Shown here in pieces: positions 33,927 through 42,751 of a DNA stretch of 64,000 bases. This DNA is from Acetothermia bacterium 64_32. Its GTDB lineage: Bacteria > Bipolaricaulota > Bipolaricaulia > Bipolaricaulales > Bipolaricaulaceae. The position numbers and the translations under genes were made by a program. Position 1 is the first letter of the stretch. The number at the start of each line of letters is the position of its first letter. The stretch covers positions 1 to 64,000 of the forward strand of contig LGFI01000005.1 in the NCBI GenBank assembly GCA_001508155.1, in the 5' to 3' direction. Under the pieces are notes generated by a model. That model was not told the DNA's origin, made no database searches, and saw nothing but the letters and a program-made list of their open reading frames with translations.

Positions 33927-35069
33927 ATGCCGTCGATAACAATAAGTGGGCTGACTAAACGCTTCGGCAGCACACTAGCGGTTCGAAAGCTCGACATGGA
34001 GATCGAGGATGGGGAGTTCGTAACGCTGCTTGGCCCCTCGGGCTGCGGGAAGACCACCACCTTGAGGTGCCTTGCCGGCCTGGAGGAGCCCGACGAAGGG
34101 GAGATCCTGTTCGGCGATCGGTGCGTCTTCTCCTCCCAGAAGGGGGTTTTCGTCCCCCCGGGTGGCCGGCGCGTGGGCCTGGTGTTTCAAAGCTATGCCC
34201 TGTGGCCCCACATGACGGTGTTTCAGAACGTTTCATTCGGCTTGTCAAAGCAGAGGCTCCCGAAGGAGGAGATCCGCAAGAGGGTTTCCGAGATCCTGAC
34301 TCTCCTTGGGCTCCAAGGCTACGAAAACCGTTACCCAAGCGAGCTATCCGGGGGCCAACAGCAGCGGGTGGCCCTGGCCAGGATGATCGTCACCCAGCCG
34401 GAGATCCTCCTCTTCGATGAGCCCCTGTCCAACCTAGATGCAAAGCTCCGGATGACGCTGCGGGCCGAACTCAAGCGGCTGCACCGCGAGATCGGTGCCA
34501 CCACGGTGTATGTGACCCACGATCAGCTGGAGGCCCTCACCCTTTCCACCCGCATCGCGGTGATGAAGGAAGGCGTGGTACAACAGATGGGCACCCCCAA
34601 GGAGGTATACCACTTCCCGGAGAACCTGTTTGTGGCCGAGTTCATGAGCAACCCGAAGACGAACCTCTTTCCCGCCCGAGTGGTAGAGCCCGGCCCGCCC
34701 GCCGCCTGCGCACTTGCGGCCGACCCCGCCGTCCGTTTCCACCTGCAGGCAGGTCCCCTTCCGGAGGAGAAGCCCCTGGTGATAAACGTGCGCCCTGAGG
34801 ACATAGAGATCTCCCCGATCGCAGGGCCGGGGCTCAAGGCCAAGGTATACGCCACCCTTCCCACCGGGGGCGAGTGCATAAGCTACTTCCGCCTTGAGGC
34901 AGGGGGGCTAGAGGTGGTGGCCAAGGGCCCGGAGGAGGAGCACCTGTGCCTCAATCCAAACCAGCCCGCCTGGCTCTCCTTCAAGCGGGGGAATATCTTT
35001 AATGAGGAAACAGGGAGGATCATCGCTTCTTTTGGCTTTTTAAGTGGTGAGGGAAAGGATGAAGGATGA
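33927..35069 (+). CDS. ABC transporter ATP-binding protein (FbpC/PotA type)
   Basis: 380-aa ATPase. Walker A LLGPSGCGKTTTLRCLAG, Q-loop VFQSYALWPHMTV, signature LSGGQQQRVALARM, Walker B ILLFDEPLSNLDAKL, H-loop VYVTHDQLEALT. The C-terminal third (from about 240) is a TOBE/OB regulatory domain with NVRPEDIEISP. It has an insertion RCVFSSQKGVFVPPGGRR typical of the ferric/organophosphate branch. Overlaps the isomerase gene by 4 bp. Confidence 0.93.
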   Translation: MPSITISGLTKRFGSTLAVRKLDMEIEDGEFVTLLGPSGCGKTTTLRCLAGLEEPDEGEILFGDRCVFSSQKGVFVPPGGRRVGLVFQSYALWPHMTVFQNVSFGLSKQRLPKEEIRKRVSEILTLLGLQGYENRYPSELSGGQQQRVALARMIVTQPEILLFDEPLSNLDAKLRMTLRAELKRLHREIGATTVYVTHDQLEALTLSTRIAVMKEGVVQQMGTPKEVYHFPENLFVAEFMSNPKTNLFPARVVEPGPPAACALAADPAVRFHLQAGPLPEEKPLVINVRPEDIEISPIAGPGLKAKVYATLPTGGECISYFRLEAGGLEVVAKGPEEEHLCLNPNQPAWLSFKRGNIFNEETGRIIASFGFLSGEGKDEG

Positions 35070-35890
35070 GGCTGGGGATCGCCCCCAGCCGCTCCTTCCC
35101 GGGCACGTGGGAGGACATCCTGAACTTTGCCCTGCAAGAGGGGTTCTCGGGGGTTGAGTTCAAATACGAGCTCCCGTTCATCCTGCCCGAGCGGTTCCCG
35201 CAGGGGATGCTCAACCGCCTGGCCGGAGCCCGGGTTGAGCATGGCCTCGTGTACGGTATACATGGGCCCTATGTGAACATCGGCTCCCCCCTCCCCTACC
35301 GGTGGCGGGCGGCGGTGGACGAGCACCTGCGGGCATTGGAGGTGGCCCAAAGGATCGGGGCTGGGACCTACACGATCCACCCCGGTTTCGTGGAGTCCAA
35401 GTACGCGACGGGTGAGCTCCTTGCCCGGGGAAGGGAGCTCACCGCCCGGGCGTTGCGAGAGCTGACGAAGTGTTCCGAGGGGGTTACCCTGTGCCTTGAG
35501 AACCAAAACCCAAGGGAGGGGGGCAAGGCCAAATGCGCGGCCCGGCCAAACGAGCTCTTGGAGGTCCTGGCCGCGGCAGGCGGGGGGATAAAGGTGACCT
35601 GGGACGTGGGGCACGCCAACCTGCTCCCCGGAGGGGTGCTGGGTTTCGCCCGGGAGGTGGGGCTGGACAAGGTGGCGGTGATGCACCTTCACGATAACCG
35701 GGGGGACGAGGACTCCCATGATACCCCCGGCAACGGGACGGTCCCCTGGAAGGAGCTGCTATCGCTCTTTGTGAATACCGACCGCTCTCCTATGCTCTAC
35801 CTCGAACTGCGGGCCGAGGAGGACCTCTCCCGGGGCCGGGATTTTCTTGAACGGCTGGCTCGAAAGGTTCAGGCTAACCTGATTCGGTGA
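35066..35890 (+). CDS. Sugar-phosphate isomerase/epimerase-like TIM barrel
   Basis: 274 aa, xylose-isomerase-like (AP-endonuclease 2) fold. Metal-site strands: GLVYGIHGPYVNIG (His), AGTYTIHPGFVES (His), TLCLENQNPRE (Glu), VTWDVGHANLL (Asp, His), VAVMHLHDNRG (His, Asp) and MLYLELRAEED (Glu). Such enzymes isomerise or epimerise keto sugars and acids. Last gene of the RpiR operon; a second gene of this family opens the other importer operon at 53685. Confidence 0.85.
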   Translation: MRLGIAPSRSFPGTWEDILNFALQEGFSGVEFKYELPFILPERFPQGMLNRLAGARVEHGLVYGIHGPYVNIGSPLPYRWRAAVDEHLRALEVAQRIGAGTYTIHPGFVESKYATGELLARGRELTARALRELTKCSEGVTLCLENQNPREGGKAKCAARPNELLEVLAAAGGGIKVTWDVGHANLLPGGVLGFAREVGLDKVAVMHLHDNRGDEDSHDTPGNGTVPWKELLSLFVNTDRSPMLYLELRAEEDLSRGRDFLERLARKVQANLIR

Positions 35891-36437
35891 GCCCCTCCCA
35901 GGCCCGGAGGTAGGCCGTAAGGTCCGCCGGGGAGAAGAGGACCATCCGCACCTCGGAGAGCGCCCCGGGGTGTTCCTTCAGGAAGTCGCGGATCGTCTGG
36001 AGGGCCACCGGTGCCGCCTCCTCCACCGGGTAGCCGTAGGCCCCGGTGGAGATGCTGGGGAAGGCGATGGTCTTTATCCCCCGGCTGACTGCAAGCTCAA
36101 GGCAGGATCTGTAGGCCTTGGAAAGGAGCTCCGGCTCATCTTTTTTCCCGCCGTGCCACACCGGGCCCACGGTGTGGATGACCCACTTGGCCGGCAGGTT
36201 CCCCCCTGGGGTGATGACCGCCTCGCCGGTGGCAAGCGGCCCCCTTTCCCGGCGGATGGCGGCCGCTGCCTCCGTCACCTCCGGCCCCCCGGCCCGGTGG
36301 ATGGCCCCGGACACCCCGCCCCCAGGGGTGAGCTCCCGGTTGGCCGCGTTCACGATCGCGTCCACTTCCTGCCGGGTGATGTCCCCCTGGGCCAGTACCA
36401 GCCGCGTCCCCCCGAGCTCAACTTCCATCCGTTGCAT
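35874..36437 (-). CDS. Macrodomain protein (ADP-ribose/O-acetyl-ADP-ribose hydrolase)
   Basis: 187 aa. Motifs of the MacroD/YmdB group: LAQGDITRQEVDAIVNAANREL, quoted in part; TPGGGVSGAIHRAGG, TGEAVITPGGNLPAKWVIHTVGPVW and IAFPSISTGAYGYPVEEAA. Removes ADP-ribose from proteins or deacetylates O-acetyl-ADP-ribose. The 3' end overlaps the isomerase by 17 bp. Upstream TAAAAT lies about 20 bp before the ATG. No ADP-ribosyltransferase is nearby. Confidence 0.92.
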   Translation of the reverse strand: MQRMEVELGGTRLVLAQGDITRQEVDAIVNAANRELTPGGGVSGAIHRAGGPEVTEAAAAIRRERGPLATGEAVITPGGNLPAKWVIHTVGPVWHGGKKDEPELLSKAYRSCLELAVSRGIKTIAFPSISTGAYGYPVEEAAPVALQTIRDFLKEHPGALSEVRMVLFSPADLTAYLRAWEGLTESG

Positions 36438-36487
36438 AACCCCATCACCCCGGGGGATTTTAGCTGGTCCCCCTCCCGGAGGGAGGG

Positions 36488-36493
36488 TATAGT
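36488..36493 (+). promoter_or_regulatory. -10 box of the nitrilase-fold gene (leaderless)
   Basis: TATAGT, 6 bp before the ATG 36500; no ribosome-binding site within the six bases, so the transcript likely starts at the A of ATG. Confidence 0.5.
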
Positions 36494-36499
36494 GGGGGC

Positions 36500-37291
36500 A
36501 TGCGCGTAGGGTATCTACAGTTCAACCCGCGGTTTGGCGAGGTGGAGGAGAACGTGAGGCGGGCCCTGGCCCTGCTATCCGGGGAGGAGGCAGACCTGTG
36601 GGTCCTCCCGGAGCTTTTTTCCACCGGTTATCATTTCACCTCCCCCCAGGAGGCGCGGGCCCTGGCGGAGCCGGTGCCAAGCGGGCCCACCACCCAGGCG
36701 CTCCTCGCCTGGGCTGGGGAGCGGGGTTGTCATATCGCGGCCGGGCTGGCCGAACTGGCCCCGGAGGGGGTGTACAACTCCGCCGTCCTGGTGGGCCCCC
36801 AGGGGCTTCTCCTCCTCTACCGCAAGGCCCACCTCTTCTGGCGGGAGAAGGAGAATTTCCTGCCCGGTGACACCGGATTCCAGGTGGCGGAAGTGGGGGG
36901 AGTGAAGGTGGGGTTGATGGTGTGCTTCGATCACCTGTTCCCGGAGGCGGCGCGCACCCTGGCCTTGAAGGGGGCACAGATCATCGCCCACCCAGCGAAC
37001 CTCGTCCTCCCTGGGGTGGCCCAGCTCACCACCAGGGTACGGGCACTGGAGAACCGCCTTTACCTCGTGACCGCCAACCGAACAGGGGAAGAGCGGCGGG
37101 GCGGGGAGGTATTGCGGTTCACCGGCCAGTCACAGATCGTCTCCCCCCAAGGGGAGGTCCTGGCCAGCTCAACCCCACAGGCAGAGGAGGCCGTGGTGTG
37201 CGAGATCGACCCCGAGCTCGCCCGGCAGAAACGCATCAACCCCTACAACGACCTCCTCTCAGACCGCCGCCTCGACCTGTATTTCCGGTGA
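36500..37291 (+). CDS. Carbon-nitrogen hydrolase (nitrilase superfamily amidase)
   Basis: 263 aa. The Glu-Lys-Cys triad is present: WVLPELFSTGY (Glu), LLLYRKAHLFWREKENF (Lys) and GLMVCFDHLFPEAARTLAL (Cys). The layout matches omega-amidase/N-carbamoyl-putrescine amidase-like branches; substrate unresolved. In view of the polyamine genes a carbamoylputrescine role was considered, but the cluster uses an agmatine ureohydrolase, so I do not assign it. Confidence 0.9.
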   Translation: MRVGYLQFNPRFGEVEENVRRALALLSGEEADLWVLPELFSTGYHFTSPQEARALAEPVPSGPTTQALLAWAGERGCHIAAGLAELAPEGVYNSAVLVGPQGLLLLYRKAHLFWREKENFLPGDTGFQVAEVGGVKVGLMVCFDHLFPEAARTLALKGAQIIAHPANLVLPGVAQLTTRVRALENRLYLVTANRTGEERRGGEVLRFTGQSQIVSPQGEVLASSTPQAEEAVVCEIDPELARQKRINPYNDLLSDRRLDLYFR

Positions 37292-37348
37292 AAGGCTGGT
37301 GCCGGCGAGTGTTTTCCGACAGAATAAGGGGTCGGAAGGGGGTAATGT

Positions 37349-37663
37349 ATGGCGGATTGGAGTGACCTCCTGGTGGGGGCGGGCATTCGAGCCCGGGTGG
37401 CCCGGGATCGGGTCCTGGCCCGAGTGCTGGAGGAGGCCTTGGAGGGGATCGACAGGCTCCTTTCCGAAAGTGGGCTTCCATATCGGCTCGACGCCCACCT
37501 GACCCGAGGCGGCGAGTACCTCATCCACATGCAGATAGCCTACCGGAGCCGGGAGGAGCGTGATAGGCTCTGGGATCAGGCGGCCCAGATCCTGGAACGG
37601 GCAAGGCGGGGGCAGGGGGTTCACATCCTGTGTGGCATCAGCTCCTTTTCCCAGCTCAACTGA
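37349..37663 (+). CDS. Hypothetical protein upstream of a PF09818 ATPase
   Basis: 104 aa, soluble, no signal. Mostly helical by composition, with a central EYLIHMQIAYRSREERDRL. No family recognised. Good spacing (gggggtaatgt before ATG) and 3 bp to the next gene indicate co-translation with the ATPase. A 7-bp dyad (ttccgac/gtcggaa, 37313-37336 region) lies just before it. Confidence 0.6.
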   Translation: MADWSDLLVGAGIRARVARDRVLARVLEEALEGIDRLLSESGLPYRLDAHLTRGGEYLIHMQIAYRSREERDRLWDQAAQILERARRGQGVHILCGISSFSQLN

Positions 37664-37666
37664 TCC

Positions 37667-39388
37667 ATGGCGGACCACAGGGAACTCGGATCGCTTCTTG
37701 CGAGGATCGATGGAGCTGGTTATGGGGCTTACAAGCGCCTGCAGGGAAGCTGGGCCTTCCCCGATTTCACCTTGCACATCGAGCACGTGCAGGGGGACCC
37801 CTTTGCCGCCCCCAGTCGCCTGCGGGTGGAGGTCGGGCAAGAGATAGCGGGCTTCCCGCGGAACCTCTTTTCCGGGCGGGCTCGGAGGATAGCCCTGGAG
37901 GACTTCCTGGTGAGGAAGCTGGCCGCGGAGATCCCCCGGTGTACGAAGGGATCGCGCGGCTCAGGCCGCTCGGGGGAGTTCTCGGTGGTGGATTTTGGCC
38001 AGTGCATTCTGCCCCGGACCGCCGTGGCGGTCAGCGAGGGGAAGGTGGAGGCGGTCATCTCCTGCGGGCTTCCGGCGGCGGGCCGGCGGATCCTGGGCCG
38101 GGAGGCCCGCGAGATGCTCCTTTCCGAGCTCCCAGAGCTTGTCCGCAGGGCCCTTCTTTACCGAAACCTCGATCCTCAAGCGGTCCTCAGGCATGTGGAG
38201 TGTGGGGAGGACGCCGAGGCCCTGCGGGCCCAGCTCTACGATCGGGATCTGGTGGCCTTTGTGGCCGAGGGGGCGATCCTGCCCCGGGCGTCGGGGGTTT
38301 CCGACCGGCCGCTCCGGGCTGGGGCGATCCCATTTGTCCCCCCGGAGTCCCTGGCGGTGACCCTGGAGCGCCCGAACGGGGGCCCCATCCGGGGGATGGG
38401 GATCCCGACCGGGGTGACCCTGATCGTGGGGGGCGGCTACCACGGGAAATCCACCCTGCTTTCCGCCCTGGCCCAAGGGGTGTACAACCACGTCCCCGGG
38501 GACGGGCGGGAGTACGTGGTCACCCGGAGGGAGGCGGTGGTGATCCGGGCCGAGGACGGCCGGTTCGTATGTGGGGTGGACATCTCCCCCTTTATCTCCA
38601 GTCTGCCGAACGGCACGGACACCCGCAGGTTTACCAGCCAAAACGCCTCCGGCTCCACCTCCCAGGCGGCCAACATCATGGAGGCCCTGGAGGTGGGGGC
38701 GAAGGTGCTGCTTGTGGACGAGGACACCTCCGCCACCAACTTCATGATCCGGGATGAAAGGATGCAGGCCCTGGTCTCCAAGGACAAGGAGCCCATCACC
38801 GCGTTCATCGACCGGGTGAGGCAGCTTTATGAGGAGTTCGGGGTGTCCACGGTCCTGGTCATGGGGGGTTCGGGGGACTACTTCGAGGTGGCCGACACGG
38901 TGATCATGATGGACGCCTACCGTCCTCGGGACGTGACCGGGGAGGCCAAGCGCATTGCCCGGGAGCTCGGGCGGCCCCGCCGGCCGGAGGGCGGGGCGAG
39001 GGTTGGCCCCTTCCTCAAACGCAGGGTGGACCTGAGGAGCATCCAACCCAGGACCCGCAAGGGAAAGCTCAAGGTGCAGGGGTCCCGGATGTCCCTCCGG
39101 CTTGGCAATTACACCATCGACCTCTCCCGGGTGCACCAGTTTGCGGAGGTGGGCCAGGTGAGGGCCGTGGGGTACCTCCTGGCCTGGCTGGCGGAGCACG
39201 GCCAGGGGTTGGGGACCGATGGCACGGTGGGGGAGATGCTTGTGGCGCTGGAACGGAGGCTGGAAAAGGAGGGGTTGATCCCCTTCCTCCCGGCCAGATA
39301 CGGGGACCTGGCCCAGCCGCGCCGGTTCGAGATCGCCATCGCCTTAAACCGCCTCCGCACCCTTAGGCTGCGGGATGGAGCGGTATAA
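37667..39388 (+). CDS. Predicted ATPase of the ABC class (PF09818/COG3044)
   Basis: 573 aa. A long N-terminal domain (1-235, with AYKRLQGSWAFPDFTLHI and FVAEGAILPRASGVSD) precedes the ATPase core: Walker A IVGGGYHGKSTLLSAL, FTSQNASGSTSQAANIMEAL in the signature position, and Walker B VLLVDEDTSATNFMIRDERM. The family is soluble, not a transporter, and its role is unknown; some members sit near RNA genes. Here it overlaps an rRNA/tRNA m5C methyltransferase gene by 14 bp, which hints at RNA metabolism. Confidence 0.9.
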   Translation: MADHRELGSLLARIDGAGYGAYKRLQGSWAFPDFTLHIEHVQGDPFAAPSRLRVEVGQEIAGFPRNLFSGRARRIALEDFLVRKLAAEIPRCTKGSRGSGRSGEFSVVDFGQCILPRTAVAVSEGKVEAVISCGLPAAGRRILGREAREMLLSELPELVRRALLYRNLDPQAVLRHVECGEDAEALRAQLYDRDLVAFVAEGAILPRASGVSDRPLRAGAIPFVPPESLAVTLERPNGGPIRGMGIPTGVTLIVGGGYHGKSTLLSALAQGVYNHVPGDGREYVVTRREAVVIRAEDGRFVCGVDISPFISSLPNGTDTRRFTSQNASGSTSQAANIMEALEVGAKVLLVDEDTSATNFMIRDERMQALVSKDKEPITAFIDRVRQLYEEFGVSTVLVMGGSGDYFEVADTVIMMDAYRPRDVTGEAKRIARELGRPRRPEGGARVGPFLKRRVDLRSIQPRTRKGKLKVQGSRMSLRLGNYTIDLSRVHQFAEVGQVRAVGYLLAWLAEHGQGLGTDGTVGEMLVALERRLEKEGLIPFLPARYGDLAQPRRFEIAIALNRLRTLRLRDGAV

Positions 39389-40265
39389 GGGGATAATCCC
39401 TGAATGGGACCTTTTCCGGGAGGCGATGCAACGCCCCCTTCCCACCGTGATCCGGGCCAACACGTTGCGTATCCCACCGGAGGGGTTGCGCCGCAGGCTT
39501 GAGGGGAAGGGCTTTCGCCTTGAGCTTTTGCCCTGGGATGGGACCGCCTTCAAGGTGGAGGGGGAAGTCCCCGTTGGAAATACCGTAGAGCATTGGCTCG
39601 GCTACTATTACGTGCAGGAGGCCACCCAGACCCTGCCCGTCCTGGCCCTTGATCCTCAGCCGGGGGAAAGGGTGCTGGACCTGTGCGCCGCTCCGGGCGG
39701 AAAGGCCACCCAGATCGCCCAGCTCATGGGTGATCAGGGGCTGGTGGTGGCAAACGACCCCTCCCCCAAAAGGCTGCGGGCGCTCCTTGCCAACCTTTAC
39801 CGGCTGGGGGTGCGTTGTGCGGTGGTAACCCAGTGCCCCGGTGAGGGCTTTCCCGGGGAGGGGACCTTCGATCGGGTGCTGGTCGATGCCCCCTGTAGCG
39901 CCGAGGGCACGGCCAGGCGGCATCCCCCCCTCCGCAGGGGAGCACCGCTGGGGGTCATACGCAGGATGGCCAGCTTGCAAAAGAAGATCCTCTCCCACGC
40001 CCTCAAGCTGGTGAGGCCTGGGGGGATCGTGGTCTACTCCACCTGCACCATCGCCCCCGAGGAGAACGAGGCGGTGGTGAAATACGTCTTAGAGCAAGGC
40101 CTGGCCGAGCTACTCCCCTGGGAACCCCCGGTGCCTCACTCCCCCGGCTTGACCTCCTTCGCCGGACAGGAATACGGCCCGGAGCTAAAGAAGGCGGTGC
40201 GGTTCTACCCACACCACTTCGACTCCGAAGGGGGGTTCGTTGCCGTCCTCAGGCGATCTCGCTAG
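39375..40265 (+). CDS. NOL1/NOP2/Sun family RNA m5C methyltransferase
   Basis: 296-aa SAM-dependent cytosine-C5 RNA methyltransferase (RsmB/RsmF/TrmK-like group). Motif I VLDLCAAPGGKATQIAQ, motif IV VDAPCSAEGTARR with the release Cys, and motif VI VYSTCTIAPEENEAVV with the catalytic Cys. It ends FDSEGGFVAVLRRSR, exactly where longer family members continue into a PUA-like RNA-binding domain. That domain appears in the next overlapping frame. Target RNA unknown. Confidence 0.9.
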   Translation: MERYKGIIPEWDLFREAMQRPLPTVIRANTLRIPPEGLRRRLEGKGFRLELLPWDGTAFKVEGEVPVGNTVEHWLGYYYVQEATQTLPVLALDPQPGERVLDLCAAPGGKATQIAQLMGDQGLVVANDPSPKRLRALLANLYRLGVRCAVVTQCPGEGFPGEGTFDRVLVDAPCSAEGTARRHPPLRRGAPLGVIRRMASLQKKILSHALKLVRPGGIVVYSTCTIAPEENEAVVKYVLEQGLAELLPWEPPVPHSPGLTSFAGQEYGPELKKAVRFYPHHFDSEGGFVAVLRRSR

Positions 40266-40698
40266 GCAGGCCTTCGACTACCTCCGGGAGAACTTCGGCG
40301 TGGAGGAGTTGCCCGGCAGGGTGGTGGAGCGGGGGGACTCCCTGTGGTGGACCACCGCCCCGGAGGTGCCCGAGGGGGTGAGGGTCCACTCCCTGGGGAT
40401 CCGCCTTCTCAGAAGAGGGGAAAAGGGCTTCAAGCCCACCAGCTTCGGGCTCATGCTGCTTGGGGATCGGGTCCGCAAGCGAAGGATCGACCTGTCCCGC
40501 GCTGAGCTTAAGGCCCTCCTCCAGGGCCGCTCCCTGGACTGCGACGCCCTGCCTTCAGGCTATGTGGCCCTGTGCCTGGAGGGCGAGGTCATCGGTTGCG
40601 GCCAGGTGAAGGGGGGAAGGCTACGCTCTCAGCTCCCCCGGGGACGCCGCCAGGAGCTCCTCATCGCCCTTGAGGCCGCCCGTCGCGGGGGAGTGTAG
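40240..40698 (+). CDS. PUA-like RNA-binding domain protein, split partner of the m5C methyltransferase
   Basis: 152 aa. Starts at TTG 40240 within the methyltransferase 3' end (26-bp overlap, different frame) and gives DLARQAFDYLRENFGVEE, WTTAPEVPEGVRVHSLGIRL, KGFKPTSFGLMLLGD and SGYVALCLEGEVIGCGQVKG. This is the C-terminal domain normally fused to RsmF-type methyltransferases. Either the enzyme is naturally made as two chains, or a frameshift joins them, or a single indel split the gene. No ribosome-binding site precedes the TTG. Confidence 0.65.
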   Translation: MPSSGDLARQAFDYLRENFGVEELPGRVVERGDSLWWTTAPEVPEGVRVHSLGIRLLRRGEKGFKPTSFGLMLLGDRVRKRRIDLSRAELKALLQGRSLDCDALPSGYVALCLEGEVIGCGQVKGGRLRSQLPRGRRQELLIALEAARRGGV

Positions 40699-40813
40699 CC
40701 GACATTACAGATCAGAACAGGGCTTCCGTGGTATAATGCCCCAAACGTGGGTGAGGGTTCTGTGCCCCGGGCCCTCGAAAAAGCTGGTTGCCTTGGTGGG
40801 TGAGGAGGAGGAG

Positions 40814-42745
40814 ATGAGAGGGAAGGGTATCGCGGTTTTGCTCGCTTTTATCTCGGCCAGCTGTCTGGCCAGCCCCAGTGGGATCGTGTTCGTCCTGGAC
40901 GCCTCAAACTCCATGAATCAAAGGCTGGACGCTGCCGAGACCAAATTCGAATGGGCAAAGGAAGCCCTTACGCTGGTGCTTGAGGAACTGCCCCAGGAGG
41001 TGCCTTTCGCTGTGGTGGCCTTCGGTCACCGGGTGTCCAAGGACCTAGCGGCCGAGAGCTGCCTGGACCTGGAGATATTGGTTCCCTACGGGGTTCATGT
41101 GGAGCGGGCGGCGATCCTGCGGAAGGTGCAGGCCCTGGAGGCCATGGGGAAGACCCCGCTTGCCCGGGCGCTCTCCTTTGCCGCCGGGGTGGCGGGCGAG
41201 CCGGCCCGGCTCGTGCTGCTCACGGACGGGGAGGAGACCTGTGGCGGTGACCCCCTTGCCGCGGCCCAAGACATATGCGCCGGCGGCAGCACCTTGGACG
41301 TGGTGGCCGTGGGGGTGACCTCCGAGGTGGCGGCCCTGCTGGGGAACCTGGCCCGTACCTGTGGTGGAAGGTTCGTGCTCGCCGAGGCCCCGACGGAGCT
41401 ACCCGCCTTGTTCCGGGAGGTGGCCATGCCCCAGCCCGAGGTCCCCGAGACCTACCGTTGTTATCCGGTGGACAACGTGATCTGGGGTAGTGAGGGGGAC
41501 GATGTACTCATCGGCACCCCTAAAAACGACCTCATCTTCGGCCTGGGGGGGGATGACCTCCTCATCGGCCTTGATGGTGACGACGTCTTGGTAGGTGGTG
41601 AGGGGGAGGACGTCCTCCAGGGTGGGGAGGGGGATGATCGCCTTGAGGGTGGCCTTGGGGACGACCGCTTGCTCGGCGGGCCGGGGGACGACACGCTCCT
41701 CGGCGAGGCCGGCAGTGACGTGCTGGAGGGCGAGGGGGGGGACGATGTGCTCTCCGGCGGTGAGGGCGATGACAAGCTCCTGGGGGGGCCGGGGTGCGAC
41801 CGCCTCGAGGGCGGCCCCGGCACCAACTTCGTCTACGACGAGGAGGGGGTCTGCGAGCCTTGCCCGGCTCCCACCCCGCCCTGCGAGGCCCCCACCTCTT
41901 TAAAAGAGGTCGACGAGGGGGCCTCGATCGTGCTGCGTGCCGACGTGTACGACCCCGATGGGGATCAAGTTTCCGTCACCTGGTGGGCGGAGGACGGTTT
42001 CTTCTCCGACCCCAACTCCCTCAATCCCACCTACTACGCGCCCTGGGTGCGGGAGTGCGAAGGGCGCGATGTGACGATCAAGGTCACCGCGGTGGACTCC
42101 TGCGGGGCCAAGTCCGAGGACACCTTGGTCATCCACGTGCGCAATGTCAACCATCCTCCCACGGCGGACGCTGGGCCGGACATGATCGTGCCCGAGGGGG
42201 GAACGATACAGCTTTGCTGTTCCGCGTCTGATCCTGACGGGGATACCCTTACCTACACTTGGCAAGTGGAGTGTGGCAGGGGCTCGTTCGACGACCCCCA
42301 TGCCCTAAGGCCGAAGTTCACCGCCCCCCGGACCGGCCGCTGCGAGGGGGAGGATGTGGTGCTCACCCTGATCGTCCGGGACGCCTGTGGGGCGGAGGCC
42401 CGGGACACCATGGTGGTGCACGTCCAGAACGTGAACCAGCCGCCGTGGGTGGACGCCGGGCCGGACCTTTCGGTGAGCGAGGGTGGGCAGATCGCTATCC
42501 TGGCCAAGGCAGGAGATCCCGACGGGGAGCCCCTTGAGGTGGAGTGGTGGGCCGAGGCGGGCTCGCTTTCCGGGGCGGATTCCCTGTGCCCGGTGTTCCA
42601 TGCCCCGGAGGTCACCGGCTGCGACGAGATCCTGGTGAACGTCTGTGTGACGGTGACCGATCCGTGTGGTGCTATGGCCACCGACTCCCTGGTGATCCGG
42701 GTGCGGAACGTGAACCACCCGCCCACCGTCAAGGCTGACCCTTAA
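40814..42745 (+). CDS. Exported VWA - RTX-repeat - PKD/cadherin-like repeat protein
   Basis: 643 aa. Signal peptide GIAVLLAFISASCLA. A von Willebrand A domain (about 22-200) has a full MIDAS: VLDASNSMNQ, KTPLARAL, LTDGEE. A block of about 14 nonapeptides GGxGDDxLxG (about 225-340) is an RTX calcium-binding beta-roll. Three PKD/Ig-like repeats of about 105 residues follow, each with DPDGDxxxxxW and ending VRNVNHPP or VQNVNQPP. A surface adhesion or matrix role is likely. TATAAT at 40731-40736 is the probable -10; ATG follows gaggaggaggag. The terminator lies after the gene. Confidence 0.87.
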   Translation: MRGKGIAVLLAFISASCLASPSGIVFVLDASNSMNQRLDAAETKFEWAKEALTLVLEELPQEVPFAVVAFGHRVSKDLAAESCLDLEILVPYGVHVERAAILRKVQALEAMGKTPLARALSFAAGVAGEPARLVLLTDGEETCGGDPLAAAQDICAGGSTLDVVAVGVTSEVAALLGNLARTCGGRFVLAEAPTELPALFREVAMPQPEVPETYRCYPVDNVIWGSEGDDVLIGTPKNDLIFGLGGDDLLIGLDGDDVLVGGEGEDVLQGGEGDDRLEGGLGDDRLLGGPGDDTLLGEAGSDVLEGEGGDDVLSGGEGDDKLLGGPGCDRLEGGPGTNFVYDEEGVCEPCPAPTPPCEAPTSLKEVDEGASIVLRADVYDPDGDQVSVTWWAEDGFFSDPNSLNPTYYAPWVRECEGRDVTIKVTAVDSCGAKSEDTLVIHVRNVNHPPTADAGPDMIVPEGGTIQLCCSASDPDGDTLTYTWQVECGRGSFDDPHALRPKFTAPRTGRCEGEDVVLTLIVRDACGAEARDTMVVHVQNVNQPPWVDAGPDLSVSEGGQIAILAKAGDPDGEPLEVEWWAEAGSLSGADSLCPVFHAPEVTGCDEILVNVCVTVTDPCGAMATDSLVIRVRNVNHPPTVKADP

Positions 42746-42751
42746 GCCGGG

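Noticed and set aside
30884-35069. Annotation as a ferric iron ABC transporter
   Set aside because: The family name suggests iron, but the binding protein lacks an obvious Tyr-Tyr site and the neighbours are phosphatases, RpiR and an isomerase.
36500-37291. N-carbamoylputrescine amidase of the polyamine pathway
   Set aside because: Only the general nitrilase triad is visible and the polyamine operon already has an agmatine ureohydrolase route.
37961-39199. 412-codon minus-strand frame opposite the PF09818 ATPase
   Set aside because: Low-complexity His/Gly/Pro composition; the plus strand carries Walker motifs.
41480-41830. Short-period DNA repeats that might be a CRISPR or minisatellite
   Set aside because: They are in-frame codons for RTX nonapeptides of the VWA protein; no spacers of constant length.
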